Part shown: piece after piece, positions 25,738 to 33,988 of the stretch | Position numbering within the stretch: the stretch's first letter is position 1 | How the letters are laid out: each line of letters opens with the position of its first letter | NCBI RefSeq assembly: GCF_001541095.1 | Contig: NZ_LMXH01000002.1 | Location: 448,671-512,670, forward strand | From: Paenibacillus sp. FJAT-26967 | Lineage (GTDB): Bacteria > Bacillota > Bacilli > Paenibacillales > NBRC-103111 | Length of the DNA: 64,000 bases | Reading direction: 5' to 3' | The notes under the pieces: generated by a model | What the model was told of the DNA's origin: nothing | Database searches by the model: none | The model's input: only the letters and a program-made list of their open reading frames with translations | Translations under genes and position numbers: made by a program

Positions 25738-25871
25738 ACCACAGGTGAAAACAGGGCACGCTATTATCGCTTATTTTAAAGCCCAACTATAAACTTTTTT
25801 GCTTGAAAAAGGTTGCGGAACGCAGGATCAGTCGATTGTCGGTTTAACGAAAACAGACCACAGGTGTGGTC
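25738..25871. promoter_or_regulatory. Paired ACCACAGGTG elements between divergent genes
   Basis: ACCACAGGTG occurs at 25738-25747, where it touches a TATACT -10-like hexamer of the nitroreductase (minus strand), and again at 25857-25866. The second copy is the left half of a perfect inverted repeat, GACCAC-AGGT-GTGGTC (25856-25871), about 50 bases before the small plus-strand gene. A shared regulator is a reasonable guess. Confidence 0.45.
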
Positions 25872-25918
25872 CTTTACGTGCAAGTCTGCTTCACCCAACT
25901 CTAACGGAGGTGTACAGC

Positions 25919-26134
25919 ATGAATTTTACAAGCCACGATATCAGTGTTATTGAAAAATCACTTCAACATGCGATCCGTTCGGAACAAAGTGAAATGAAAG
26001 CGGCTGAATTCCGAGAAGTTCTGCAAAAGCTGCAGGTCAGCTCGATGCAGGTGCTTCAGCTTACTTCGGAGGCGGCTGAACTTAGCCGGGACGGCATTCG
26101 CTACGATTACGACGATTCGTCCGATCTGATGTAA
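25919..26134 (+). CDS. Small helical protein of unknown function
   Basis: A 71-residue soluble protein, rich in Glu, Gln and Ser, likely two helices ending in an acidic tail (DYDDSSDLM). GGAGGTG before the ATG strongly supports it; the open frame extends upstream without a better start. Its last 53 bases overlap the 3' end of the convergent carotenoid gene. I do not recognise a family. Confidence 0.75.
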   Translation: MNFTSHDISVIEKSLQHAIRSEQSEMKAAEFREVLQKLQVSSMQVLQLTSEAAELSRDGIRYDYDDSSDLM

Positions 26135-27659
26135 GCGGGTCGGCTCCTCCGTCTGCGAGTGCTACAGCTTCAGCTGCGAGTATGCCGCTCAGCGCAACCA
26201 TCGGAGTGCCCCCGCCGGGATGAGTCGTACCGCCCGCATAGTACAGACCTTGTACACGGCGGTCTGCAATGGACGGGCGGAAGAAGGCTGATTTCAGCCC
26301 GTGCGAGGCTTGACCATATAACGCCCCATAGACAGATCCGCTCAGATTGGCAATATCGCCAGGATGAAAGAGCTGTTCTACTTCGGTTTGCCCCGATAGT
26401 CCCGTCAAGCCTCTTTTCTCAAGCATAGCAGTGATCTGCTGACCATACTGACTTGCCATACTGTGCAGGTTCTCTGCCCCGTACCCATCCGTTCCGGGGG
26501 CGCACGCCGGTACGTTAGCCAGTACGTAAAGATTGCTTCCAGAACCGTCTCTGGCTCTACCTGGCTCCGTGTAAGCGGAGTTACATATGTATAGGGCAGG
26601 ATCGCGCGGCCAGATTTTATTTGAGAAAATATCTGCGGCTTCCGATTCGTACCGGTCCGGGAAAAACAGATTATGATGCTGAAGCTGAGGGAAACGGGTG
26701 CGCACACCCAGCAGCATCAGGAAGCCTGAAGAAGACAGGGCCCTCCTCCCGGTGCCTGGCATACGGCCGGCCGGAAGGGAACGGTTCTCCTGATCCAGTA
26801 AATACAGTTGAGTCGAGAAGTAATCGTTATTGGATATGACGAAATCCGCATGCCATACTTCCTCTTCCGCTTGGACCCCTGCGGCTTTGCCGTTATGAAC
26901 GATGATTCGCTGAATCGAGGTGTTGGTTTTAATGTCAACGCCTTTTTTGCGCGCCAGTCTTTCCAGTGCTTGAATTAACTTGTAATTGCCGCCTCGAATA
27001 TAGTAAACCCCTCTGACAAGCTCCAAATAAGCGATCATCGCCAGGGTGGCGGGGGTTTTATAAGGAGAAGAGCCTACGTAGGTCGCATAGCGGTTCATCA
27101 TGGCGAGCATGCGGGGATCATCGAAATATCGGCGGTGAAACCCGTCCATGGTAGTGAAAGGATGCACACCCAGCATGGCGATGCCAAGAGCGGGTGACAA
27201 AAAATCACTCCATCTTGTAAAGGTGCGCGAGAAAAAGTGCTGCCGGGCAGTTGTATAGATGCGCTCGACTTCGGTCAAATAGTTCATGAAGCCTTCTCTG
27301 TTCGCACGTGAAAAAACCTGCAGCTGATCCGACATCCTTTCGGGGTCCGAGGAAAGATCAATGACAGATCCATCGGGAAAAAAATTGCGCGAATTCACAT
27401 CCAGCTTGATAAACTGCAGATCGGGATCCAGTGATTCTCCACTTTCTTCAAAAATACGTTCGAATACCCAGGGCATAGTTATTGTAGAAGGCCCGAAATC
27501 AAATGTATAGGGTCCGTAGCTATGGTTTTGAAGCTTACCGCCCAGTGCGGAATTCTTCTCCAGTAACGTAATCTTATATCCCCGGGCAGCCAGCCGTATG
27601 GCCGCAACAAGGCCGCCGATTCCTCCTCCGACTATAATTCCTGTTTTTTCTTTGGTCAT
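26082..27659 (-). CDS. CrtI-family carotenoid desaturase/oxygenase (CrtP-like?)
   Basis: A 525-residue FAD-dependent enzyme of the phytoene desaturase family. The dinucleotide motif GGGIGGLVAAIRLAARG begins at about residue 9, and the C-terminal signature is GLYYAGGTTHPGGGTPMV. As last gene of a synthase-CruF-GT2 arm it probably modifies the chain end (diaponeurosporene-oxygenase-like, CrtP/CrtNb) or desaturates; sequence alone does not decide. The ATG at 27659 overlaps the GT2 stop (TGATG), so the pair is coupled. Its 3' end overlaps the convergent small gene by 53 bases. A longer in-frame start at 27743 is rejected because of the coupling. Confidence 0.88.
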   Translation of the reverse strand: MTKEKTGIIVGGGIGGLVAAIRLAARGYKITLLEKNSALGGKLQNHSYGPYTFDFGPSTITMPWVFERIFEESGESLDPDLQFIKLDVNSRNFFPDGSVIDLSSDPERMSDQLQVFSRANREGFMNYLTEVERIYTTARQHFFSRTFTRWSDFLSPALGIAMLGVHPFTTMDGFHRRYFDDPRMLAMMNRYATYVGSSPYKTPATLAMIAYLELVRGVYYIRGGNYKLIQALERLARKKGVDIKTNTSIQRIIVHNGKAAGVQAEEEVWHADFVISNNDYFSTQLYLLDQENRSLPAGRMPGTGRRALSSSGFLMLLGVRTRFPQLQHHNLFFPDRYESEAADIFSNKIWPRDPALYICNSAYTEPGRARDGSGSNLYVLANVPACAPGTDGYGAENLHSMASQYGQQITAMLEKRGLTGLSGQTEVEQLFHPGDIANLSGSVYGALYGQASHGLKSAFFRPSIADRRVQGLYYAGGTTHPGGGTPMVALSGILAAEAVALADGGADPLTSDRTNRRNRSECRPG

Positions 27660-28774
27660 CAGCGGTACACCCTGCCTTTCCATACATAACCTTTTTTTGT
27701 GATGCCGATCCGCCAGGAACGCAGGGCTATATAACCCAGGCACCCAAATGACAACGGAAGAAGCCAGAACCGGCGGCCGTAGACTCCAAATCTAAGATCG
27801 ACCATCCGTTTTTGCAGACACCCGGTCAAGTAACAGGCCGTCCATAGAGCAGCGGTGCTGTAATCACCGTTTATTCCGGCAATAAGTGCGCCGATAGGCG
27901 GCCATACATACAAAGCTCCGTACATAACCAGCAGGGCCAGCAGAGCACTGCTCGATCGGCCTATGCCTATAAATATATTTTTGGTAAATCCCTCCACAAC
28001 CTCTGCGGGGGTTTCGTACATTTCACAGGACACGACAGGGGTAATGTCTAAAAGCTCCGCTTTATAGCCGGCTTGTTTGACGGCCCGGGCCAAGGCCATA
28101 TCTTCTACCATCTCGGATGGGAAGGCGGCATGACCGCCGATAGCATCGTAAGCTTCGCGGGTGAAAAGCATAAATGCGCCATGCGCAGCCATAAACCGGT
28201 CATCTTTGGAGGCCGAAACGAATTTCACGGGCAGATGAAGAGCGATAATGAAATGAAGCATAGGCAGTACAAGCCAGCCAAACAGATGAGAGGAATAGAT
28301 CCGCGGGAATCCCGTTGCAAAACTGGTGTCCTTGGCTTCGGCGCATGCCATGACAGATTCAAGCATTTGAGGACCATGCATCGTATCGGCATCGACAAAG
28401 AGCAGCCACTCACCGGAAGCGGCCTGCTGCAGCTGGTGACAAGCGTGGACTTTGCCGACCCAGCCGGGAGGAAGTTCTTGTCCGGGAATGATTGTAAGCT
28501 GCGGATAACGCTCGGAGAGCATGCTGAGAAGTATGGGAGTTCGGTCATCGGAACGGTCGTCCAATATGATAATCTCATAGGCCGGATAGCTTTGCGCGGC
28601 CAGACTTTCGACACAACGCACAATGTTTCTCTCTTCATTGCGGGCTGGTATCAGCACAGAGACCCGAGGAGTCCGCTGCGGTTTGGCAGGGACTACTGCC
28701 GGCCATTGTTTCAAATTCCAGACGAGCCAGAGCGTAAAGAAAAGGCTGAAACTTCCTATAAGCCAAGCAAACAT
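27659..28774 (-). CDS. Family 2 glycosyltransferase (CrtQ/CruG-like)
   Basis: A 371-residue membrane-associated GT2 enzyme. An N-terminal helix (1-20) precedes the GT-A domain: VSVLIPARNEERNI, the DDRSDD segment, and DADT as the metal-binding motif. A likely catalytic EDMALA motif lies further on, with two or three membrane segments at the C-terminus. Placed between a CruF-like hydratase and a CrtI-like enzyme, it most likely glycosylates a hydroxylated carotenoid, as CruG or CrtQ do. It is coupled to the next gene by a TGATG overlap. Confidence 0.86.
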   Translation of the reverse strand: MFAWLIGSFSLFFTLWLVWNLKQWPAVVPAKPQRTPRVSVLIPARNEERNIVRCVESLAAQSYPAYEIIILDDRSDDRTPILLSMLSERYPQLTIIPGQELPPGWVGKVHACHQLQQAASGEWLLFVDADTMHGPQMLESVMACAEAKDTSFATGFPRIYSSHLFGWLVLPMLHFIIALHLPVKFVSASKDDRFMAAHGAFMLFTREAYDAIGGHAAFPSEMVEDMALARAVKQAGYKAELLDITPVVSCEMYETPAEVVEGFTKNIFIGIGRSSSALLALLVMYGALYVWPPIGALIAGINGDYSTAALWTACYLTGCLQKRMVDLRFGVYGRRFWLLPLSFGCLGYIALRSWRIGITKKGYVWKGRVYR

Positions 28775-28792
28775 GTAGGCCTCTCCTTTCTG

Positions 28793-29593
28793 TCAGGTAC
28801 GCGAATGGGTCGCCGTGGTTTTGGAAAGGTAAGAGACTCTGGTTCTCCAGGCGAGAAGGAGAAAGGAAAAGAAAGCGTTAAGGATGACCGCCGACCATAG
28901 TCCATAGGAAAATCCCAGTGCGAGGAAGAGCAGTTCCAGAGTTAAGAAGAGAACGAGAGGCGCCTGAAACATCCAATCCGTACGCCGGTGAGGATAAGCA
29001 GTTGTTCCGGTCGGATGACAGGAAGGAGATTCCGGCAGGGACCAGCGCATGGTTAACGCATAGATCACCGAGGCGGTTATCCACCAGCAGACGAAGTTCG
29101 TCCAGGGCACGCCGTGAAAAGAGAATGAACCGGCGGTTGACCAGTTCCAATACTGCTGCTGCACAGCAACGGGATCCAGCAAGGCATCGATCAATACCGC
29201 GATTCCTCCGGCCGCGATCGCGGCTGAGGTTCCTTGTCCGCGTACAAACCATTTGGCGATCACAAGAATCATACACCAGGCCAGCGGTATGGCCAGCGGG
29301 ACGCCCAATACAAGTGGAGCAAAGCGCCCGGTATAAGCGTAGCTGCCGAACCAGAGCCCGGTATGAGATCCGAACCATTCGGAGAAGAAAGACAGTCCTC
29401 CACAGAGGACAAGGAATCTTATTGACTTACGGATACCGGCCATTCTAGCCGTCCACAGCAGAGCGGTAAGGCCGCCGAGCATCAGATAAACGCTGTTCGC
29501 CCATTCAAGCCAGGGAGGCAGAATATCCATGACGAGCAGTATAAAGCCGCACGCAAACCAGAAGCAGTAAAGGATAAGGGAGCCCTTTAACAT
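28793..29593 (-). CDS. cruF: CruF-type carotenoid hydratase (DUF422)
   Basis: A 266-residue protein with about seven membrane helices of the CruF/DUF422 family. Recognisable motifs are SEWFGSHTGLWFGSYAYTG, the P-x-AW region and DALLDPVAVQQQYWNW. Members add water to the terminal double bond of acyclic carotenoids. Its first bases overlap the upstream synthase gene by 7 nt, so it is translated from the same message. Together with the GT2 gene next to it, it predicts a hydroxylated, glycosylated product. Confidence 0.82.
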   Translation of the reverse strand: MLKGSLILYCFWFACGFILLVMDILPPWLEWANSVYLMLGGLTALLWTARMAGIRKSIRFLVLCGGLSFFSEWFGSHTGLWFGSYAYTGRFAPLVLGVPLAIPLAWCMILVIAKWFVRGQGTSAAIAAGGIAVLIDALLDPVAVQQQYWNWSTAGSFSFHGVPWTNFVCWWITASVIYALTMRWSLPESPSCHPTGTTAYPHRRTDWMFQAPLVLFLTLELLFLALGFSYGLWSAVILNAFFSFLLLAWRTRVSYLSKTTATHSRT

Positions 29594-30492
29594 GTCAGGC
29601 TTCCGTCAGCTTCAAGAATGCTGAGAGGTTTTCTCCATGTTTCCCGCTGTAAAAGGAGAGATAGGAGAATGGCCGTTTTACGCTTGCCGGATACCCTGAT
29701 TCTCTTCGTGAATACATCTCCTCCGGCCGATTGAGCTTCTACTAGAATTTGGCGGTATATAAGTCCGGCAGCCGAGAGCGAAGCGCGGCTGTCCCGGGGG
29801 TAGTAGGGATGAGCGGATAAACCTTCTATGTAATCTTGTTCGGCAGATTCCGTTAAGTGTGCGAAAAGCGGCGTCCAGGCAGAAGAAGCCAGTCCCTTCG
29901 GGATTTCCTCGGGATTGTACCCGAATCGGTTCATTAAATCCTGAGGCAGATATACCCGTCCGCGATTATAGTCCTCTGCGACATCCCGCAGAATGTTTGT
30001 AATCTGCATAGCGCGCCCCAGCCGGATTGCTTTGTGCCTCATGACGGGGGTAACGCGATCCGCAAGAATAGGCAGCAGCATGAGTCCAACTGTACCGGCA
30101 ACCAGGTAACAATAGTGATCAAGCTCAGCCGAGGTCGAATAATGAAATTGGGTTAAATCCTGCCGCTGTCCCTGGATCATGTCTCTAAAGGGCAGCGGGT
30201 CCATCGGGTAACGGCTGAACACATCCTTCAGAGCGATCCAATGCGGATGGTTCGGGGTTGTCCCGTTCAAGAAGCGGTTGAAACAATCTTCGAATGCCTG
30301 CAAGTATTCCCGGGCATGCTCAGGTGTCTCGTCTACAAGATCATCCACCGTCCGGCAGAATGCGTAAACGGCCCAGACAGCATTTCTTTTGGGTTCGGGC
30401 AGGATGGAAAAAGCGCGATAAAAACTGGAAGAATGTTTGCGGACGACAAGTTCACATGTTCGATAGGCATCTGTCAAAGCAATTGGATTCAT
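29587..30492 (-). CDS. crtM: Phytoene/squalene synthase family (dehydrosqualene synthase CrtM-like)
   Basis: A 301-residue head-to-head prenyl synthase. The two Asp-rich motifs are D50DLVD54 and DVAEDYNRG (near 168), with VYLPQDLMNRFG following. It makes dehydrosqualene from FPP (C30, CrtM) or phytoene from GGPP (C40, CrtB). The lack of a GGPP synthase gene nearby and the CrtN-like partners favour C30, but this is inference. GAGGTGA sets the ATG at 30492 rather than a GTG nine bases upstream. It is the first gene of the minus arm. Confidence 0.88.
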   Translation of the reverse strand: MNPIALTDAYRTCELVVRKHSSSFYRAFSILPEPKRNAVWAVYAFCRTVDDLVDETPEHAREYLQAFEDCFNRFLNGTTPNHPHWIALKDVFSRYPMDPLPFRDMIQGQRQDLTQFHYSTSAELDHYCYLVAGTVGLMLLPILADRVTPVMRHKAIRLGRAMQITNILRDVAEDYNRGRVYLPQDLMNRFGYNPEEIPKGLASSAWTPLFAHLTESAEQDYIEGLSAHPYYPRDSRASLSAAGLIYRQILVEAQSAGGDVFTKRIRVSGKRKTAILLSLLLQRETWRKPLSILEADGSLTC

Positions 30493-30520
30493 AAATATCA
30501 CCTCATAGCTGAAGTTTGGA

Positions 30521-30542
30521 TGTAAAGGTGTACAGGTTTACA
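30521..30542. promoter_or_regulatory. Candidate operator in the crtM leader
   Basis: TGTAAA-GG-TGTACA-GG-TTTACA is an almost perfect 22-bp palindrome (only the two GG pairs break symmetry). It lies in the predicted 5' UTR of the crtM arm, 30 bases before the start codon. Another TGTACA (30573-30578) overlaps the edge of the minus-arm -10 hexamer. Confidence 0.6.
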
Positions 30543-30569
30543 GCAGACAAGCTGATTGTTTTAACAAAG

Positions 30570-30598
30570 ATTGTACAAAAGTATGTATTTGTTTTCAA
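30570..30598 (-). promoter_or_regulatory. Promoter of the crtM-cruF-GT2-crt arm
   Basis: On the minus strand TTGAAA (30598-30593), 17 bases, TACAAT (30575-30570). Each hexamer has five of six consensus bases. Its -35 overlaps the -35 of the opposite promoter. Confidence 0.78.
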
Positions 30599-30620
30599 AA
30601 TACGCCCAATACCTTATACT
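30592..30620 (+). promoter_or_regulatory. Promoter of the crtN arm
   Basis: TTTTCA (30592-30597), 17 bases, TATACT (30615-30620). The -35 hexamer overlaps that of the divergent promoter, so the two probably compete or are co-regulated. Confidence 0.65.
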
Positions 30621-30691
30621 AACATTATACATAAAAACATTTTCAGTTCCAGTCTGAATTCAAACGAGCTGCAAGAAGGAGGCGCACAGAA

Positions 30692-32212
30692 ATGAACAGC
30701 CGATCTGTTATTGTTGTTGGAGCGGGACCGGGAGGTTTGACAGCGGCCATGCTTTTAGCAAGCCAAGGCCGCAAAGTGAGCGTTTTTGAGAAGTTGACGG
30801 AGGTAGGCGGCCGCAATTCTTCGGTTACCTTAGGAAAGTACCGTTTTGATCGCGGACCGACCTTTTTAAATATGCCGCACATTCTCGAAGAAGTTTTTCA
30901 TGAAGCGGGGCGTAACGTGCATGACTACTTAACTCTGCGTTCCATTGATCCGATGTACCGCCTTGTGTTCGGGGATGTGGAATTTCAGGCGCACCGGGAC
31001 CGGGACCAGATGGTGGAGCAAATCGAGAAAGTTTTTCCGGGGGATGGTCCGGGTTACGACCGGTTCATGCGTGAGGAAGGAATCAAATTCAAAGCGATGT
31101 CGCCTATTCTGCAGAATAAGCATGATTCCGTGCTCGATTACCTGCGACCGCAGTTCCTGAGGGCCCTTCCTAAAATGACGTTAACCAAAAGCTTGTACAG
31201 CTGTTTATCGTCTTATTTTAAGGATGAAAGGCTGCGGCTTGCGTTTACTTTTCAGGCGAAGTATCTGGGGATGTCCCCATGGGATTGTCCGGGTGCGTTT
31301 ACAATTCTCTCTTATATGGAGCATGCCTACGGAATTTATCACCCGGTGGGGGGAGTCAGTGAAGTTTCCCGGGCAATGGCGCGGGTGATAGAAGAGTACG
31401 GGGGAGAGATTCATACAGGCTGCGGCGTCAAACGGGTCCTGATGAAATCAGGCCGAGCGGTTGGCGTCGAGCTGGACGACGGCACCAGACAGTATGCGGA
31501 CGAAATTATTCTGAATGCAGATTTCGCTGGAGCTATGAACCGTTTGTTTGAGCCGGGGGTTCTCCGCAAATATACATCTGAGAAGCTCAAGAAGAAATCT
31601 TATTCTTGCTCTACTTTTATGATATACCTGGCCTTGGACAAAATTTATGAAGGTTCACATCATACTATTTTATTTGCGGATGATTACCGCCGTAACGTCG
31701 ATGAGATTTCCAAAAATAAAATCTTATCCGCCGACCCTTCCATCTATGTACAAAATCCTGCCGTCACAGACCCGACCCTCGCTCCACCTGGATGTTCCGG
31801 CCTGTATGTTCTGGCCCCCGTCCCGAATAATACGAGCGGAATAGACTGGGACCGCGAGAAAGAGGGTTTTCGCGCCCTGATGCTGCGCAAGCTCAAGAAG
31901 CAAGCCGGCTTTGAGGATATCGAAAGCCATATTGTGGAGGAGAAAATCATTACGCCGCTCGACTGGGAGAGAGAGCATCATGTGTATGAAGGTGCAACGT
32001 TTAATTTGTCCCATAATCTGTCGCAAATGATGTATCTGCGTCCACATAACCGCTTCGAAGAAGCAACCGGCTGCTGGCTGGTAGGAGGCGGTACACATCC
32101 GGGAAGCGGCCTGCCTACCATTATGGAATCCGCGCGAATTACGGCGCGGGGGATTGCGGCACGTGAAGTGTGCGATTCCCGAATCGGTCATACGGCAGGG
32201 GTGAGAGGTTAA
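30692..32212 (+). CDS. crtN: CrtI-family desaturase (diapophytoene desaturase CrtN-like)
   Basis: A 506-residue FAD enzyme. The N-terminal motif VVGAGPGGLTAAMLLASQG starts near residue 8 and an acidic residue follows at VFEK; the C-terminal signature is GCWLVGGGTHPGSGLPTIMES. As first gene of the plus arm it is the best candidate for the core desaturase acting on dehydrosqualene. AAGGAGG precedes the ATG. The next gene starts at the base after the stop codon, so both are co-translated. Confidence 0.9.
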   Translation: MNSRSVIVVGAGPGGLTAAMLLASQGRKVSVFEKLTEVGGRNSSVTLGKYRFDRGPTFLNMPHILEEVFHEAGRNVHDYLTLRSIDPMYRLVFGDVEFQAHRDRDQMVEQIEKVFPGDGPGYDRFMREEGIKFKAMSPILQNKHDSVLDYLRPQFLRALPKMTLTKSLYSCLSSYFKDERLRLAFTFQAKYLGMSPWDCPGAFTILSYMEHAYGIYHPVGGVSEVSRAMARVIEEYGGEIHTGCGVKRVLMKSGRAVGVELDDGTRQYADEIILNADFAGAMNRLFEPGVLRKYTSEKLKKKSYSCSTFMIYLALDKIYEGSHHTILFADDYRRNVDEISKNKILSADPSIYVQNPAVTDPTLAPPGCSGLYVLAPVPNNTSGIDWDREKEGFRALMLRKLKKQAGFEDIESHIVEEKIITPLDWEREHHVYEGATFNLSHNLSQMMYLRPHNRFEEATGCWLVGGGTHPGSGLPTIMESARITARGIAAREVCDSRIGHTAGVRG

Positions 32213-33757
32213 ATGAATCCGACTACTATTCCCGCTCCAGGCGCTGATTTAGGCAAAACGATCATAGCTGGCGGCGGCATCGGAGGCATAATGGCCGCTT
32301 TATTTGCAGCCAAGCGGGGGCACCGCGTGCAGCTTATCGAGCAGAGTACGCAGCTTGGCGGGCGGCTTGCTTTTGAAGGGAACGGGACCTTCCATATCGA
32401 TCAGGGACCTACTATTGTGCTTTTGCCAGATATGATCCGGGAGATACTGGAGGAAGCAGGTGTGCCTGCCGACAAATTGTCTATGGTTCCCTGCGATCCG
32501 CTGTACCGGATTCATTATGAGGATGGGACAGTCTACACGAAATGGCGAGATGAAGAGAAACAGCTTCAAGAAATCGAGCGCATATTTCCCGGTGAAGCGG
32601 ACGGATTTCGCCTGTATATGAAAGAAATGAAAATTCGATTCGAGAAAGGCCGGGCCGCTTTCCTGGAACGATCTTTCTATCGCAAAAGAGATTTCTGGAC
32701 GTGGGACAATATGGCGGAGCTTATCCGTATGCGCGCTTATTTAAGTGTAAGCCGGGATGCGGCCCGTTTCTTCAAAGATCCCCGGCTCCGTCATGCCTAT
32801 TCCTTCCAGACGCTATATATTGGCGGAAATCCGCAGGATACTCCGGCGCTCTACTCGCTGGTGCCTTATTCCGAGCATGCACACGGCATCTGGTACGTTA
32901 AAGGAGGCTACGCGGGTTTAGTAAGCACACTGCATCAGGAGCTGCTTGCGAGGGGTGTGGAAGTAACGACCGGGGTCCGTGTGGATGAAGTGCTTCATCA
33001 CCGGGGTGTTGTAGAAGGAGTTGTAGCGGGAGGGCGCAAAATTGCTGCCGACCGTATTGTCCTTAATGGTGAATTCCCGGGTCTCCATCAACTGAATGGA
33101 GTTCCGTCGGGTAAAAAAGCACGTAAATTTGTTCCCTCATCCGGGTGTCTGCTAATTTATCTTGGACTGAACCGGACCTATGCGGATAAAGATGTCCACC
33201 AGTTTTATTTTTCCGACGAGTTTGACGGGATGTTAAAAGATGTATTCCGTCGTAAAGTGATGCCGGACAACCGGTGCATATACGTGTTCAATCCTTCGCT
33301 GCTGGATGACACTCTTGCCCCAGAGGGTCAAAGCGTCCTCTATATGCTCGTGCCCGTACCGTCAGGGGAGCATCTTAGCTGGGAAGATGCGCAGACGCTT
33401 GCCGGCGGTATCATAGAGGATGTCGAGCGGCTGGGATTTGACGGCCTGCGAAGCGCCGTCGTGTGGCGGAGTGTTCGCACTCCGCAGGATTCGCTTGCCG
33501 GCGGCCTGTACGGAGGCGGCAGTTTCGGAATCGCGCCGACGCTGCTGCAGAGCGGGGTTTTCCGGCCGCAGGTGAAGCCCTTCGGGATCCGCGGTTTGTA
33601 CGCGGTAGGTGCTTCTGTGCATCCGGGCGGCGGGATTCCGATCGTGATGCAGGGAGCCAAAATTCTCGATACCGAAATGCAGAAGGATATGGAAGCCGAC
33701 TCGCGGTTTGCGGGCAGTGTGGAGCAAAGTGCTCCAAACTCTCCTCTGCAGACGTGA
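32213..33757 (+). CDS. Second CrtI/CrtN-family enzyme of the plus arm
   Basis: A 514-residue paralogue of the preceding enzyme. It has IAGGGIGGIMAALFAAKRG near residue 18 and the C-terminal GLYAVGASVHPGGGIPIVMQG, a variant in which VGAS replaces VGGG. The middle part aligns with CrtN (for example PLYRIHYEDG and the YFSDEF region). It may desaturate further or oxidise a terminal methyl (CrtNb/CrtNc type). The start immediately follows the crtN stop and has no separate strong ribosome site beyond GAGAGG. Function within the family is open. Confidence 0.85.
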   Translation: MNPTTIPAPGADLGKTIIAGGGIGGIMAALFAAKRGHRVQLIEQSTQLGGRLAFEGNGTFHIDQGPTIVLLPDMIREILEEAGVPADKLSMVPCDPLYRIHYEDGTVYTKWRDEEKQLQEIERIFPGEADGFRLYMKEMKIRFEKGRAAFLERSFYRKRDFWTWDNMAELIRMRAYLSVSRDAARFFKDPRLRHAYSFQTLYIGGNPQDTPALYSLVPYSEHAHGIWYVKGGYAGLVSTLHQELLARGVEVTTGVRVDEVLHHRGVVEGVVAGGRKIAADRIVLNGEFPGLHQLNGVPSGKKARKFVPSSGCLLIYLGLNRTYADKDVHQFYFSDEFDGMLKDVFRRKVMPDNRCIYVFNPSLLDDTLAPEGQSVLYMLVPVPSGEHLSWEDAQTLAGGIIEDVERLGFDGLRSAVVWRSVRTPQDSLAGGLYGGGSFGIAPTLLQSGVFRPQVKPFGIRGLYAVGASVHPGGGIPIVMQGAKILDTEMQKDMEADSRFAGSVEQSAPNSPLQT

Positions 33758-33887
33758 GATGTTAAGGAAATTGCGGATATGTGCAGAAGGATGAGTGCGG
33801 GATGCGCAAAATGCGCAAATGCGTATCAACTTTTATAACAAATATTCGAATGTGCTGTACCATGTTTACAATATCCGGATCTCTGAC

Positions 33888-33918
33888 AAAAAGTCTCTTA
33901 AACAGGGGCTTTTTTTCT
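33888..33918 (+). terminator. Terminator after the crtN arm
   Basis: AAAAAGTCTCT pairs with AGGGGCTTTTT (including G-T pairs) around TAAAC, followed by more T. It is 130 bases past the last crt gene. Confidence 0.75.
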
Positions 33919-33988
33919 TTTGCCCATAAAGCGTATAATATGAGAACAACCGTTCTAACGAAGTTTGGTGTAAGAAGGGACGCGAATC

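Noticed and set aside
33802-33825. ATGCGCAAA triple repeat before mrfA
   Set aside because: Too short and too imperfect to support an operator call; no link to a promoter.
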